The notes beneath the pieces were generated by a model, which saw nothing but the letters and a program-made list of their open reading frames with translations, made no database searches and was not told the DNA's origin. The position numbers and the translations under genes are program-made. This document shows, in pieces, positions 39,325 through 46,138 of a DNA stretch of 46,138 nucleotides; position 1 is the first letter of the stretch; each line of letters starts with the position of its first letter. Source of the DNA: Clostridiales bacterium UBA1763. GTDB taxonomy: Bacteria; Bacillota; Clostridia; Oscillospirales; Oscillospiraceae. Where the stretch lies: contig DCHB01000053.1 in the NCBI GenBank assembly GCA_002314685.1, positions 4,979 through 51,116 of the forward strand. The letters are read 5' to 3'.

Positions 39325-39963
39325 TTACTCCTCTTTTTTCTTTATCGGATGTCTTATGACCGTTTTCCATTTCTCCGCCGCTACCTTACGGGCATCGGTG
39401 AGATAGATTTCATGGTGCAGACGGGTGTCGCTCATGTCGTTTTCAAAGCCGTTTTCTGCAAGAAATGCGTCCATTTGCGCAACTGTCGCGGGCTCATCGT
39501 CGAAGGCTCCGATGTGCATAATCTGCACGCACAAGCCCTCGTCGATTGTCAGAAGCTCGGCCTTGGAGCAGTCGAGCTTTTTCTTTTTTGAAGCTGTTTC
39601 CACCGCCCAGTCGAAGTCCTTTTGAGTGATGAAATCGGGGAGGCGAATTACCGAAATCCAGCAGAAGGTTGATTTGTCGGAATAGTCAAAGCCCTCAATT
39701 CCCTCCTGCCACCAGAAGCCCTCAAGCGGCGGCACGACGTAGTCGAAAAAGCCCTCAATGCGATAATCGGTTTTATAGCTCATTTTGAGCGTGTAGGCGA
39801 CAGCGTAGAGAACGCCGATAGCCTGCTTATACTCGCCGCCCTCATCGTTCGGGTTGCCCTTTCCGCGCACGGCGATATAATTTGCCCGCGGCACGGAAAC
39901 AATCTCGGGCTTATTCTTCGGCATATAAAATTCCTTGTATTCTTTTTTGAAATCGAATGACAT
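39325..39963 (-). CDS. GyrI-like small-molecule-binding protein
   Basis: This 212-residue soluble protein matches the GyrI/SbmC-like effector-binding family. It begins KPEIVSVPRANYIAVRGKGNPND and contains YRIEGFFDYVVPPLEGFWW and LCVQIMHIGAFDDEPATVAQM. It has no DNA-binding domain. Stand-alone members bind or hydrolyse small toxic molecules, but the ligand here is unknown. It lies one base after the membrane-protein gene, and AAGGAGG is 7 bases before the ATG. Confidence 0.85.
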   Translation of the reverse strand: MSFDFKKEYKEFYMPKNKPEIVSVPRANYIAVRGKGNPNDEGGEYKQAIGVLYAVAYTLKMSYKTDYRIEGFFDYVVPPLEGFWWQEGIEGFDYSDKSTFCWISVIRLPDFITQKDFDWAVETASKKKKLDCSKAELLTIDEGLCVQIMHIGAFDDEPATVAQMDAFLAENGFENDMSDTRLHHEIYLTDARKVAAEKWKTVIRHPIKKKEE

Positions 39964-39964
39964 T

Positions 39965-40450
39965 TTATGCCCTCCTTATTTCCTTGAAGAACAAATAATA
40001 AACCAAAACTGCGTTGATTATCAAATCGAAAAAGCGAAGTCTGTCAAACAGCAGAATGCTCGACAGCACGGACACCGCGACTATACCCACGCGAAGGATT
40101 ACGGCAAGCTTGCCCTTCTCCTTCGACATCCACGCAAGCGGCGCAAGCACGGGCGTGCAGAATGCGAAAACCGTCCACCCGATTATATATGCCCTGCCGT
40201 ATACTCCGTGCGTCAGCACCGCCGTGAGATAGTAGGCAAACAGCATACCTATGCAGAAGCAAAACACATTTGCCGCGGCGCGCTTTTTTGTCGGGCTGTA
40301 AATTGCAATCAGCGTTCCTATTAAAATCCAGACCGCCATTTCGGAAAACACGCTTCCGAGTTCCTCGAGGTATATATCAAAAAGCCTTGCCGCAAAGCCG
40401 AGGGCTAAACCGATTATAAGCATCGGCAGAGGGTGCAGAATTTTTGCCAT
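39965..40450 (-). CDS. Hypothetical integral membrane protein
   Basis: This 161-residue protein has about five hydrophobic segments and a C-terminal basic end (FFKEIRRA). I do not recognise a family. The ATG at 40450 follows AAAGGA by 7 bases; a much longer reading to 40636 gives a non-membrane, Arg-rich extension that overlaps the neighbouring GNAT gene and is rejected. It is first in the cluster running to 37651. Confidence 0.75.
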   Translation of the reverse strand: MAKILHPLPMLIIGLALGFAARLFDIYLEELGSVFSEMAVWILIGTLIAIYSPTKKRAAANVFCFCIGMLFAYYLTAVLTHGVYGRAYIIGWTVFAFCTPVLAPLAWMSKEKGKLAVILRVGIVAVSVLSSILLFDRLRFFDLIINAVLVYYLFFKEIRRA

Positions 40451-40481
40451 GGGTTGTTCCTTTCGCGTTTTCTTTCTCCGT

Positions 40482-40510
40482 ACTATATCACAGTGTCTGC
40501 AATTTTTCCA
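40482..40510 (-). promoter_or_regulatory. Candidate promoter of the 40450-37651 cluster
   Basis: On the minus strand TGGAAA (40505-40510), 17 bases and TATAGT (40482-40487) lie 31 bases before the first ATG. Confidence 0.45.
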
Positions 40511-40518
40511 TACTAAGC

Positions 40519-41064
40519 TTACGGCATATCGGAGGCGAGTATGCCGTAGATATAATAGTCGCACCACGTATTGACCATTTTGCCCTGCCGCACAAGACCT
40601 TCTCTTGTGTATCCGCATTTCTCGAGCACCCTGCACGATGCCGCGTTATCCGTATTAACCTGCGTTTGCAGTCTTTGAAGCTCCGTATTTTCAAAGCAGA
40701 AGCGAGTCATCGCGCCGAGTGCCTCAGTGCCGTAGCCGAGGCTGTGATATGCCCCGCCGAGGCGCAGTGCAACCGATGCCATGCGGTCGTTTTCTATCAA
40801 ATACACCCATATATCGCCGATGACCTTATCACTGTCTTTAATGGCAACTCCGAGGTGAAAGCTTTTTGTCGGCTTTTCATCCTTTTCAAACATGAGCTCG
40901 GGATTTTTCTCCGTCCTTCCCGCGCCCTTTCCCCAATATTTGTAGATTGCCTTGTCGGGCATCCACTCACGAAGGTCGGGCACATCCGACACCGTCATAG
41001 GACGCAGAACAAGCCTCTCGGTTTCAATTCTCGGCTTTGTGTAAATATAGTCTGCAAGTGCCAT
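40519..41064 (-). CDS. GNAT N-acetyltransferase, RimJ/RimL-like
   Basis: This 181-residue acetyltransferase begins with the RimJ-type IETERLVLRPMTVSDVPDLREWM. It carries the acetyl-CoA region LGGAYHSLGYGTEALGAMTRFCF and the conserved VNTDNAASCRVLEKCGYTREG. Such enzymes acetylate protein N-termini, aminoglycosides or other amines; the substrate here is unknown. GGGAGGG precedes the ATG by about 8 bases. It has its own promoter with a palindrome in the spacer. Confidence 0.9.
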   Translation of the reverse strand: MALADYIYTKPRIETERLVLRPMTVSDVPDLREWMPDKAIYKYWGKGAGRTEKNPELMFEKDEKPTKSFHLGVAIKDSDKVIGDIWVYLIENDRMASVALRLGGAYHSLGYGTEALGAMTRFCFENTELQRLQTQVNTDNAASCRVLEKCGYTREGLVRQGKMVNTWCDYYIYGILASDMP

Positions 41065-41101
41065 AATATTGCCCTCCCGCGCAGAAAAATACTGTGATTA
41101 C

Positions 41102-41129
41102 ATTTTACAAAGTATAATTTATACTTCAA
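41102..41129 (-). promoter_or_regulatory. GNAT gene promoter with embedded palindrome
   Basis: On the minus strand TTGAAG (41124-41129), 16 bases and TAAAAT (41102-41107). The spacer holds a perfect 17-bp palindrome, AAGTATAA-T-TTATACTT, at 41110-41126 on plus, a good operator candidate. Confidence 0.6.
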
Positions 41130-41156
41130 GCCCTTTTTTGAAATTTGTTGAAAATA

Positions 41157-41178
41157 CCCTTCGGAAAATTCCGAAGGG
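41157..41178 (-). terminator. Terminator of the araC-gyrI gene
   Basis: CCCTTCGGAA (41157-41166) pairs perfectly with TTCCGAAGGG (41169-41178); on the minus strand a short T-run (TATTTT) follows. It lies 8 bases after the gene. Confidence 0.78.
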
Positions 41179-41185
41179 CTTTGAC

Positions 41186-42064
41186 TTATTTCTCGTTGAC
41201 CGCGATCCAAATTTCACAGCTGTAATCGGGGCTTGTGACCTCGTCCGAGGGATAGACCTCGAGCTCAATGCCGCAAGCATATTCATACTGTGCGCTCTGC
41301 GGGAAAAACTCGGTGACTATTCTGTGATAGGTGTTCTGAAATGCCTCGGGCATTTTGCCGCGGCTTGTGAATACGGCGTAGGTGTGTGCGGGGATTGTGA
41401 CAAGCTCAAGAGACTTGTCCTCGACTGCTCTGCCGTCGTACTCAATGCCTATGCCGTAGGGAAAATGATCCGCGTCAAGCTCGGCGGAAAAGCATATACC
41501 GAGCAGTCCCTTAAGGCGGGGATTTGCGGGGAAGTCTGCCGACATTCGCGCTATCGTTCCGTCCATGCCGCACTCCGCCCAGAAGCCGCTTATATCCTGC
41601 GTTGCCGACTCATCCTGCGGCTTGTGCACCTGCTTGCGTCTACACAGCACCTGAAACTCATCAAGCTTTTCAATTCTGTAATCCATTTTTGTTCCTCCTG
41701 ACAAAATAAGCTTCACTGACAGGGGTGAAAAGGCATGGATTGCGCCGCCCTTTTTTGCTTCACTCGGCGTTATGCCGTGAAAACGCGTGAAGGCGCGTGT
41801 GAAGCTCTCAGGCGTTTCGTAGCCGTATTTGAGTGCGATGTCGATAATTCTGCTTTCCTTGCGTGAAAGCTCCTCACCCGCGAGTGAGAGGCGTCTCATG
41901 CGGATGTAGTCGCCGACTGAATATCCGCAGAGGATTGTGAATATCCTCTGAAAATGAAACGGTGACGAGCACGCGCTTTTCGCTATCGCGTCATAGTCGG
42001 TCTGCTCGAGCAAATGCTCCTCGATGTAATTTATCGCGCACTGAATTCCGCTAATCCAATCCAT
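41186..42064 (-). CDS. AraC-family regulator with GyrI effector domain (Rob-like)
   Basis: This 292-residue regulator has an N-terminal AraC double helix-turn-helix (IEEHLLEQTDYDAIAKSACSSPFHFQRIF and IIDIALKYGYETPESFTRAFTRFHGITPSEAKK, about 14-105). A C-terminal GyrI-like ligand domain follows from about 128 (YRIEKLDEFQVLCRRK onwards). Rob and BmrR-like proteins use this domain to sense drugs. CAGGAGG lies before the ATG. A 6-bp inverted repeat with an 11-base spacer at 42079-42101 sits directly upstream. Confidence 0.9.
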   Translation of the reverse strand: MDWISGIQCAINYIEEHLLEQTDYDAIAKSACSSPFHFQRIFTILCGYSVGDYIRMRRLSLAGEELSRKESRIIDIALKYGYETPESFTRAFTRFHGITPSEAKKGGAIHAFSPLSVKLILSGGTKMDYRIEKLDEFQVLCRRKQVHKPQDESATQDISGFWAECGMDGTIARMSADFPANPRLKGLLGICFSAELDADHFPYGIGIEYDGRAVEDKSLELVTIPAHTYAVFTSRGKMPEAFQNTYHRIVTEFFPQSAQYEYACGIELEVYPSDEVTSPDYSCEIWIAVNEK

Positions 42065-42078
42065 CAGTTTTCCTCCTG

Positions 42079-42101
42079 CCGTGTGAGTCTATTTTACACG
42101 G
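42079..42101. promoter_or_regulatory. Inverted repeat upstream of the araC-gyrI gene
   Basis: CCGTGT (42079-42084) and ACACGG (42096-42101) are perfect inverted arms around an AT-rich 11-base spacer. It could be an operator or a leader hairpin. Confidence 0.45.
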
Positions 42102-42140
42102 AGCAGAATTTATATTCTTGACTTTGCTTGCTTTTGCGTG

Positions 42141-43124
42141 TCAGCTTTTATCGGGCAGAGTGAGCGTGAAGGCACTGCCCCTGCCGACTGTGCTTTCACA
42201 GCGAATGTCGGCGGCAATTAAGCGCACCGCTTTTCTTGTGAGGAACAGTCCGAGTCCGCTTGATTTTTGTCCGAGTCTGCCGTTTACTCCCGTGTAGCCC
42301 TTCTCGAAAATTCTCGGCAAATCCTCGGGCGCTATGCCTATGCCCGTGTCGGAAATGCGGATTGTATTCCCCTGCACCGCGACTGTAATTTCGCCGCAGG
42401 GCGTGTATTTAATCGCGTTTGAAATGAGCTGCTCTAAAATGAACAGAAGCCATTTTCTGTCCGTCACGACTCTGCCCTGCGCGGGCTCGTAATTCAGCTT
42501 CAGCTTGCGCAGAACAAACTGCGGAGCAAACTTGCGCAGTGCCTCGCGGATTATCTCGTCAAGCTCGTATTCCCTTATGACGAGGTCGTTGCTTTCGCTT
42601 TCGAGCCTGCCGTAATCGAGCACCATTTCAACATACTGCTCTATGCGGAAAAGCTCCGAAAGCAGGGCCCTGTTTTTCTCTGTGTCCTCGCTAAGCTCGA
42701 GCTTCATAACGGCTATCGGCGTTTTTATCTGATGCACCCATGCCGTGTAGTAGTCCTCGTCCTCCTGCTTTCTGAACGCAAAATCCGTTCTGAGCTTCTG
42801 CGCCTGCGCCTCAAGCAGGGCTATCATCTGCGAATAATCCTCGTCGGCAAGACAGCCGTTTTCGGCTTTTTCATAGCCCGCGTCAACAAGCGAGCAGATG
42901 TTTCTCTCCCTCTCCGCGGCACGCTTCGTCTCACGCATGAGGTCGATGCCGACAAGGAGCAAAAGCAGTACCGCGAGCAGAAGCTCGGCGTATAGAAACG
43001 CCTCTGTCATAATGTCGTACAGCAGGAAAATCGTGCCTCCCAACAGTGTCATCGCGGCAAACAGAATTATTGCCGATTTATTTTTTCGCAGTGTGTCGGT
43101 GAGTATCCTCAGCCTTCTGTTCAT
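42141..43124 (-). CDS. Sensor histidine kinase, BceS-like
   Basis: This 327-residue intramembrane-sensing kinase has two membrane segments (about 17-36 and 42-62) with almost no outside loop. A linker follows, then the phosphoacceptor box YTAWVHQIKTPIAVMKLEL at about 128-146. The ATPase domain has EQLISNAIKYTP, ISDTGIGIAPEDLPRIFEKG and KSSGLGLFL. Such kinases sense cell-wall antibiotics through a partner BceAB transporter rather than directly. Its start overlaps the response-regulator stop as ATGA. Confidence 0.93.
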   Translation of the reverse strand: MNRRLRILTDTLRKNKSAIILFAAMTLLGGTIFLLYDIMTEAFLYAELLLAVLLLLLVGIDLMRETKRAAERERNICSLVDAGYEKAENGCLADEDYSQMIALLEAQAQKLRTDFAFRKQEDEDYYTAWVHQIKTPIAVMKLELSEDTEKNRALLSELFRIEQYVEMVLDYGRLESESNDLVIREYELDEIIREALRKFAPQFVLRKLKLNYEPAQGRVVTDRKWLLFILEQLISNAIKYTPCGEITVAVQGNTIRISDTGIGIAPEDLPRIFEKGYTGVNGRLGQKSSGLGLFLTRKAVRLIAADIRCESTVGRGSAFTLTLPDKS

Positions 43125-43792
43125 GGAATTATATACCCGCTTCCCGTTCTTGTTACGATTACATCGGCGAGCCCGAGCTCCTCGAGCTTTTTACGCAGTC
43201 TGCCGACATTGACAGTCAGTGTGTTTTCCTCAACGTACAGGTCGCTCTGCCACAGCCGCGTCATCAGCGCGTCGCGGCTGACGATTCTGCCCTTGTTCTC
43301 GAGCAGTACCTGCAAAATGCGAAATTCGTTTTTCGTAAGCTCGGCACGCTTTGACTCAAACGATACCGAATTGTCGGCGAGATTGAGCACCGCGCCGCAA
43401 AACTCAAGCTGAGAATGCCTGTCGCCGAGCTCGTAGGTGCGGCGCAGAATTGCCTGCACCTTTGCCGTGAGCACCATCGCGTCAACGGGCTTCGGGATAA
43501 AGTCATCGCCGCCCATGTTGATTGCCATGACGATGTTCATGCTGTCCGATGCCGAGGATATGAATACAACGGGCACAGACGAGCTTTTTCTGATCTCACT
43601 GCACCAGTAGTAGCCGTCCTTGAAGGGGAGCATTATATCCATGAGCACAAGCTGAGGCGAAAAGTCTTCAAGCTCGACAATGACATTCTGAAAATCCTTC
43701 ACTGTCCTCACGCTGTTGCCGTACTGCTCCAGCGTTTTTTTCATCGCCTCGGCGAGGGCAAAGTCGTCCTCAACAAGCAGAATTTTATACAT
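43121..43792 (-). CDS. OmpR-family response regulator, BceR-like
   Basis: This 223-residue regulator has a receiver domain (YKILLVEDDFALAEAMKKTL, phosphoacceptor Asp in LVLMDIMLPFKDGYYW). A winged-helix output domain ends in ENTLTVNVGRLRKKLEELG. It is paired with the kinase downstream and should activate transporter genes that answer cell-envelope stress. The ATG at 43792 follows a perfect AGGAGGTG; the longer frame to 43855 would run into the hairpin and the permease end. Confidence 0.94.
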   Translation of the reverse strand: MYKILLVEDDFALAEAMKKTLEQYGNSVRTVKDFQNVIVELEDFSPQLVLMDIMLPFKDGYYWCSEIRKSSSVPVVFISSASDSMNIVMAINMGGDDFIPKPVDAMVLTAKVQAILRRTYELGDRHSQLEFCGAVLNLADNSVSFESKRAELTKNEFRILQVLLENKGRIVSRDALMTRLWQSDLYVEENTLTVNVGRLRKKLEELGLADVIVTRTGSGYIIP

Positions 43793-43819
43793 GGGCACAC
43801 CTCCTATAATGCAGATATC

Positions 43820-43842
43820 CCGCCCGCGGAGATTGCGGGCGG
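43820..43842 (-). other. GC-rich hairpin between the permease and regulator genes
   Basis: CCGCCCGC (43820-43827) pairs perfectly with GCGGGCGG (43835-43842). Five T follow on the plus strand, but none follow in the direction of the operon, so it is more likely an mRNA-stability or partial-attenuation element for the minus-strand genes. Confidence 0.5.
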
Positions 43843-43851
43843 TTTTTCTGC

Positions 43852-45882
43852 TCAATGTACGATTTTATAATAAGTCCTCGAGGTCAGTTTGTAAACAGCG
43901 GAATAAAACAACGCGCACGCACCGACGCACAGTGCCGCCATAAGCAGGAGCCGTCCGTAATCAAACAGCCCGAACAGCATAAGAAGCTTATTGACTATCG
44001 GCAGTACGGCAAGTATGTGCAGGCAGGCAAAGCCTACGGGTGCGAAAAACACCGTGAGCATCTGCGAATTTATGCTCTGCTTAATATCCTCATCGGTCAT
44101 TCCGACCTTCTGCATTATGCCGTAGCGCGAGGCATCCTCAAAGCCCTCGGAAATCTGCTTGTAGTAGATTATTACAACGCAGGAAACGAGGAAAATAGCG
44201 CTCAGCAGAATGCCGAGGAAGAACAGCCCGCCGAAGCTTGAGACGAAATCGCCCCTCTGCCCCTCGTGACTTTCGCAGTAGGCATTGTCAAACTCAAGCC
44301 CGTCAAGCTCGGCTTTCAGACGCTCGTCGAGCCTTTGCGCAAGCTGTATCTGCTCCTGCTCGTCAAGCCCCGTATCGAAGGCGCAGTTCCAGAACCACGC
44401 GAGCATCGGCTCACCGTCATAGTCCTTGTACTGCGTGTAGTGCGTCGCAACCTCCTGCACATCGTTTACGATGACGAATATCCCCGGGCAGGCTGAGCCT
44501 GCGGCGGCGGGGTCAATCTCCGCGACACGCTCATCAATGCGCCCCGTTACCTCAAACGGCACATCGCCTATCGTTATAACGCCTCCGATGTCGATATTCT
44601 TCGCCGTGCCGACAAGTGCCTGACCTTTCCCGACGCTCTCATTATATCCGAAAACGCGGTTATAATCCTCAACGTCGATGAACAGTATCTGCGCAACGCT
44701 GTCGTAATTTATAAAGGCAAGATTTGACTTTGAATTCAAGGTGACATCAAGCTTGCTGTTTTCAAAATACCCGCTTATGGAATACTCATAATAGGTTCTG
44801 TTATTCGTGACAGTCGCACCGTATTCCTCCGCAGTTTCCTTCAGTGCCGCATCGAGCCTTTCGCCCAAGGGCACGAGCCTTTCGTCGTAGCCGTACTTGC
44901 AGGCGAAGGCACCTATCTCATTGGGATAGCGCGTGTCAAGGCACTTGTCCGAATCAATATACAGCGTTGAGGTTGACGACAGCATGACGAGCACGGCAGT
45001 CAAGAGAATGCAGATCGAAGCGAGTGACGCGCCGTTTCTTTTCATGCGGTAGCTGAGTGAGGATACGGACACAAAATGCTTTGTCTTGTAGTAGTAGCGC
45101 TTGTTTTTCTGAAGCAGTCGGCACAGCAGCACCGAGCCTGTAATCATGAGAAGGTAGGTGCCGATTATGACCAGAATTACCGCGACGAAAAAGTACATGA
45201 GTGCCGACATGGGCTGCTGAATTTTAAGCGCGATTGCGTAGCCCGCGCCGAGGAATACAAGCCCCGCTATGCCGAGAACCCAGTTCGACCTCGGAGGCTT
45301 TTCGCCCGCATTTTCCGCACGCATAAGCTCAACCGTGCTTTGCCTCTGAATTTGCCGCACGGAGTTTAGGTACAGCAAAAGGAAGACGACAGAAAAGGTC
45401 AGCGCCGTCATGCCGACGGAGGACAGAGATATGCTGAATTTATACTTTGTCGGCACGGCGATGAGCCTTGTAAAGCCGAGAGTCGCAAGCCCCGAAAGTC
45501 CTATTCCGAGGGCAAGACCGAGCGCGAGCGATACCGCCCACGACACGAAATTATCGCAGAGAATTATCCTGCGGATATTCGCTCTGTTCATGCCGAGAAT
45601 ACTGTAAAGCGCAAATTCCTTTTTGCGGTTTTTAAGCAGAGTTGACTGCGTGTAGAAAAGGAATATTCCGCCGAAAAGGGCGACTATGTACGTGCCGATT
45701 TTCATCATGTCAACAGCGGTGCTTCCTCCCGCCATGCCCGACATTACGTCCGACCAGCCGAGAAAGTGCATAACATAAAACACCGCCGTCATCAACGCAC
45801 CCGCCGCATAGTACGGCAGGTAAAGCCTGCCGTTTCTGCGTATGCTTTCAAGGGTTAGCTTTGGATAAAGTCCTGTCTTCAT
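43852..45882 (-). CDS. FtsX/BceB-like ABC transporter permease
   Basis: This 676-residue permease has the BceB layout. It begins YPKLTLESIRRNGRLYLPYYAAG with the first membrane segments, and has KNRKKEFALYSILGMNRANIRRII (FtsX coupling helix). A large extracellular domain lies at about 310-540, with four C-terminal segments after it. The protein ends TSRTYYKIVH. Such permeases sense or expel peptide antibiotics with a BceA-type ATPase, expected upstream beyond the window. The ATG at 45882 follows GGTGAG. The gene is 16 bases after a second permease of the same kind. Confidence 0.9.
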   Translation of the reverse strand: MKTGLYPKLTLESIRRNGRLYLPYYAAGALMTAVFYVMHFLGWSDVMSGMAGGSTAVDMMKIGTYIVALFGGIFLFYTQSTLLKNRKKEFALYSILGMNRANIRRIILCDNFVSWAVSLALGLALGIGLSGLATLGFTRLIAVPTKYKFSISLSSVGMTALTFSVVFLLLYLNSVRQIQRQSTVELMRAENAGEKPPRSNWVLGIAGLVFLGAGYAIALKIQQPMSALMYFFVAVILVIIGTYLLMITGSVLLCRLLQKNKRYYYKTKHFVSVSSLSYRMKRNGASLASICILLTAVLVMLSSTSTLYIDSDKCLDTRYPNEIGAFACKYGYDERLVPLGERLDAALKETAEEYGATVTNNRTYYEYSISGYFENSKLDVTLNSKSNLAFINYDSVAQILFIDVEDYNRVFGYNESVGKGQALVGTAKNIDIGGVITIGDVPFEVTGRIDERVAEIDPAAAGSACPGIFVIVNDVQEVATHYTQYKDYDGEPMLAWFWNCAFDTGLDEQEQIQLAQRLDERLKAELDGLEFDNAYCESHEGQRGDFVSSFGGLFFLGILLSAIFLVSCVVIIYYKQISEGFEDASRYGIMQKVGMTDEDIKQSINSQMLTVFFAPVGFACLHILAVLPIVNKLLMLFGLFDYGRLLLMAALCVGACALFYSAVYKLTSRTYYKIVH

Positions 45883-45898
45883 TTTTCTCACCCGCGCA

Positions 45899-46138
45899 TC
45901 AATGCACTATCTTGTAGTAGGTTTTCGAGGTCAGCAGATACACCGCGATATACACGACCGCAAACACCGCGTAGGTAATAAGCGCACAGACTACCGCGAG
46001 TGCCTTGTCTGACAGCATAAGCAGGCTGAGTAGCTTCATCAGCATGGGAAATGCCGCCGCCGTGTGAACTCCCGCTGTTATAAGCGGCAGGAAAAACTGC
46101 AGTATCATCTGACTGCGTATGGTCTTTCTGACCTCTGC
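45899..46138 (-). CDS. Second FtsX/BceB-like permease, C-terminal part (cut by window edge)
   Basis: The frame is open to the window end. Its last 79 residues include KTIRSQMILQFFLPLITAGVHTAAAFPMLMKLL, two or three membrane segments, and the end TSKTYYKIVH. This lines up with the C-terminus of the next gene (INSQMLTVFFAPVGFACLH and TSRTYYKIVH), so the two are tandem paralogues in one operon. The N-terminal part lies beyond the window. Confidence 0.85.
   Translation of the reverse strand, partial: AEVRKTIRSQMILQFFLPLITAGVHTAAAFPMLMKLLSLLMLSDKALAVVCALITYAVFAVVYIAVYLLTSKTYYKIVH

Noticed and set aside
40451..40636. N-terminal extension of the membrane protein to 40636
   Set aside because: The added 62 residues are Arg/Cys-rich and overlap the GNAT gene, while the ATG at 40450 has a good ribosome site.

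Overview
The window reads as a chromosomal segment of a spore-forming, probably anaerobic Firmicute of class Clostridia, most likely near the Oscillospiraceae/Ruminococcaceae. The reasons are a spoIIR gene, AddAB in place of RecBCD, an hrcA-grpE-dnaK-dnaJ operon under a CIRCE element, BceRS-type signalling genes, strong GGAGG ribosome sites and medium-to-high GC. No phage, transposase, integrase, CRISPR array or rRNA was seen. Most of the window, including all core operons, is coded on the minus strand, so that is probably the leading strand here.

Layout. Positions 1-3850 hold a membrane-anchored ComEC-like metallo-beta-lactamase protein (minus), then a plus-strand cluster: apgM-type phosphoglycerate mutase, ispE and spoIIR. 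Positions 3874-6092 are a tungstate-type ABC importer (tupC, tupB, tupA) with a structured leader. Positions 6358-8084 are a two-subunit aconitase X enzyme, followed by a MarR regulator. Positions 8761-13588 are the class I heat-shock operon. Positions 13686-20091 carry rpoD, dnaG, a dGTPase-like HD protein, a YigZ/IMPACT protein, hflX and rpmE. Positions 20193-27003 are addB-addA. A highly codon-biased class I aminotransferase with an unusual leader lies on plus at 27319-28515.

The right half (28562-46138) is more accessory. It has a small hypothetical gene, a RarD-like permease, a ClC antiporter with features of the fluoride-specific CLC-F branch, a PH-domain protein and tRNA-Ser(CGA). Next is a TetR-VOC-ABC operon with a palindrome inside its promoter, then a second ABC operon that also carries an XRE-AbrB fusion regulator and a CDP-alcohol phosphatidyltransferase. 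A small-gene cluster follows (membrane protein, GyrI-like, deformylase-like, hypothetical, GNAT-YoaP), then a GNAT gene, an AraC-GyrI regulator, and a BceRS-like two-component system downstream of two tandem FtsX/BceB-like permeases, the first cut by the window edge.

The core genes cover translation, stress response, replication initiation, recombination and sporulation. The right half looks like a set of small-molecule sensing and efflux units, several with readable promoter and operator-like sites. I did not find a clearly new multi-gene system. The best leads are the spoIIR ribosome site built into a terminator hairpin, the cysteine motif at the DnaK C-terminus, the ABC/XRE-AbrB/phosphatidyltransferase operon, the putative fluoride ClC, and the regulatory region at 27035-27318. 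All functions are inferred from sequence reading alone.
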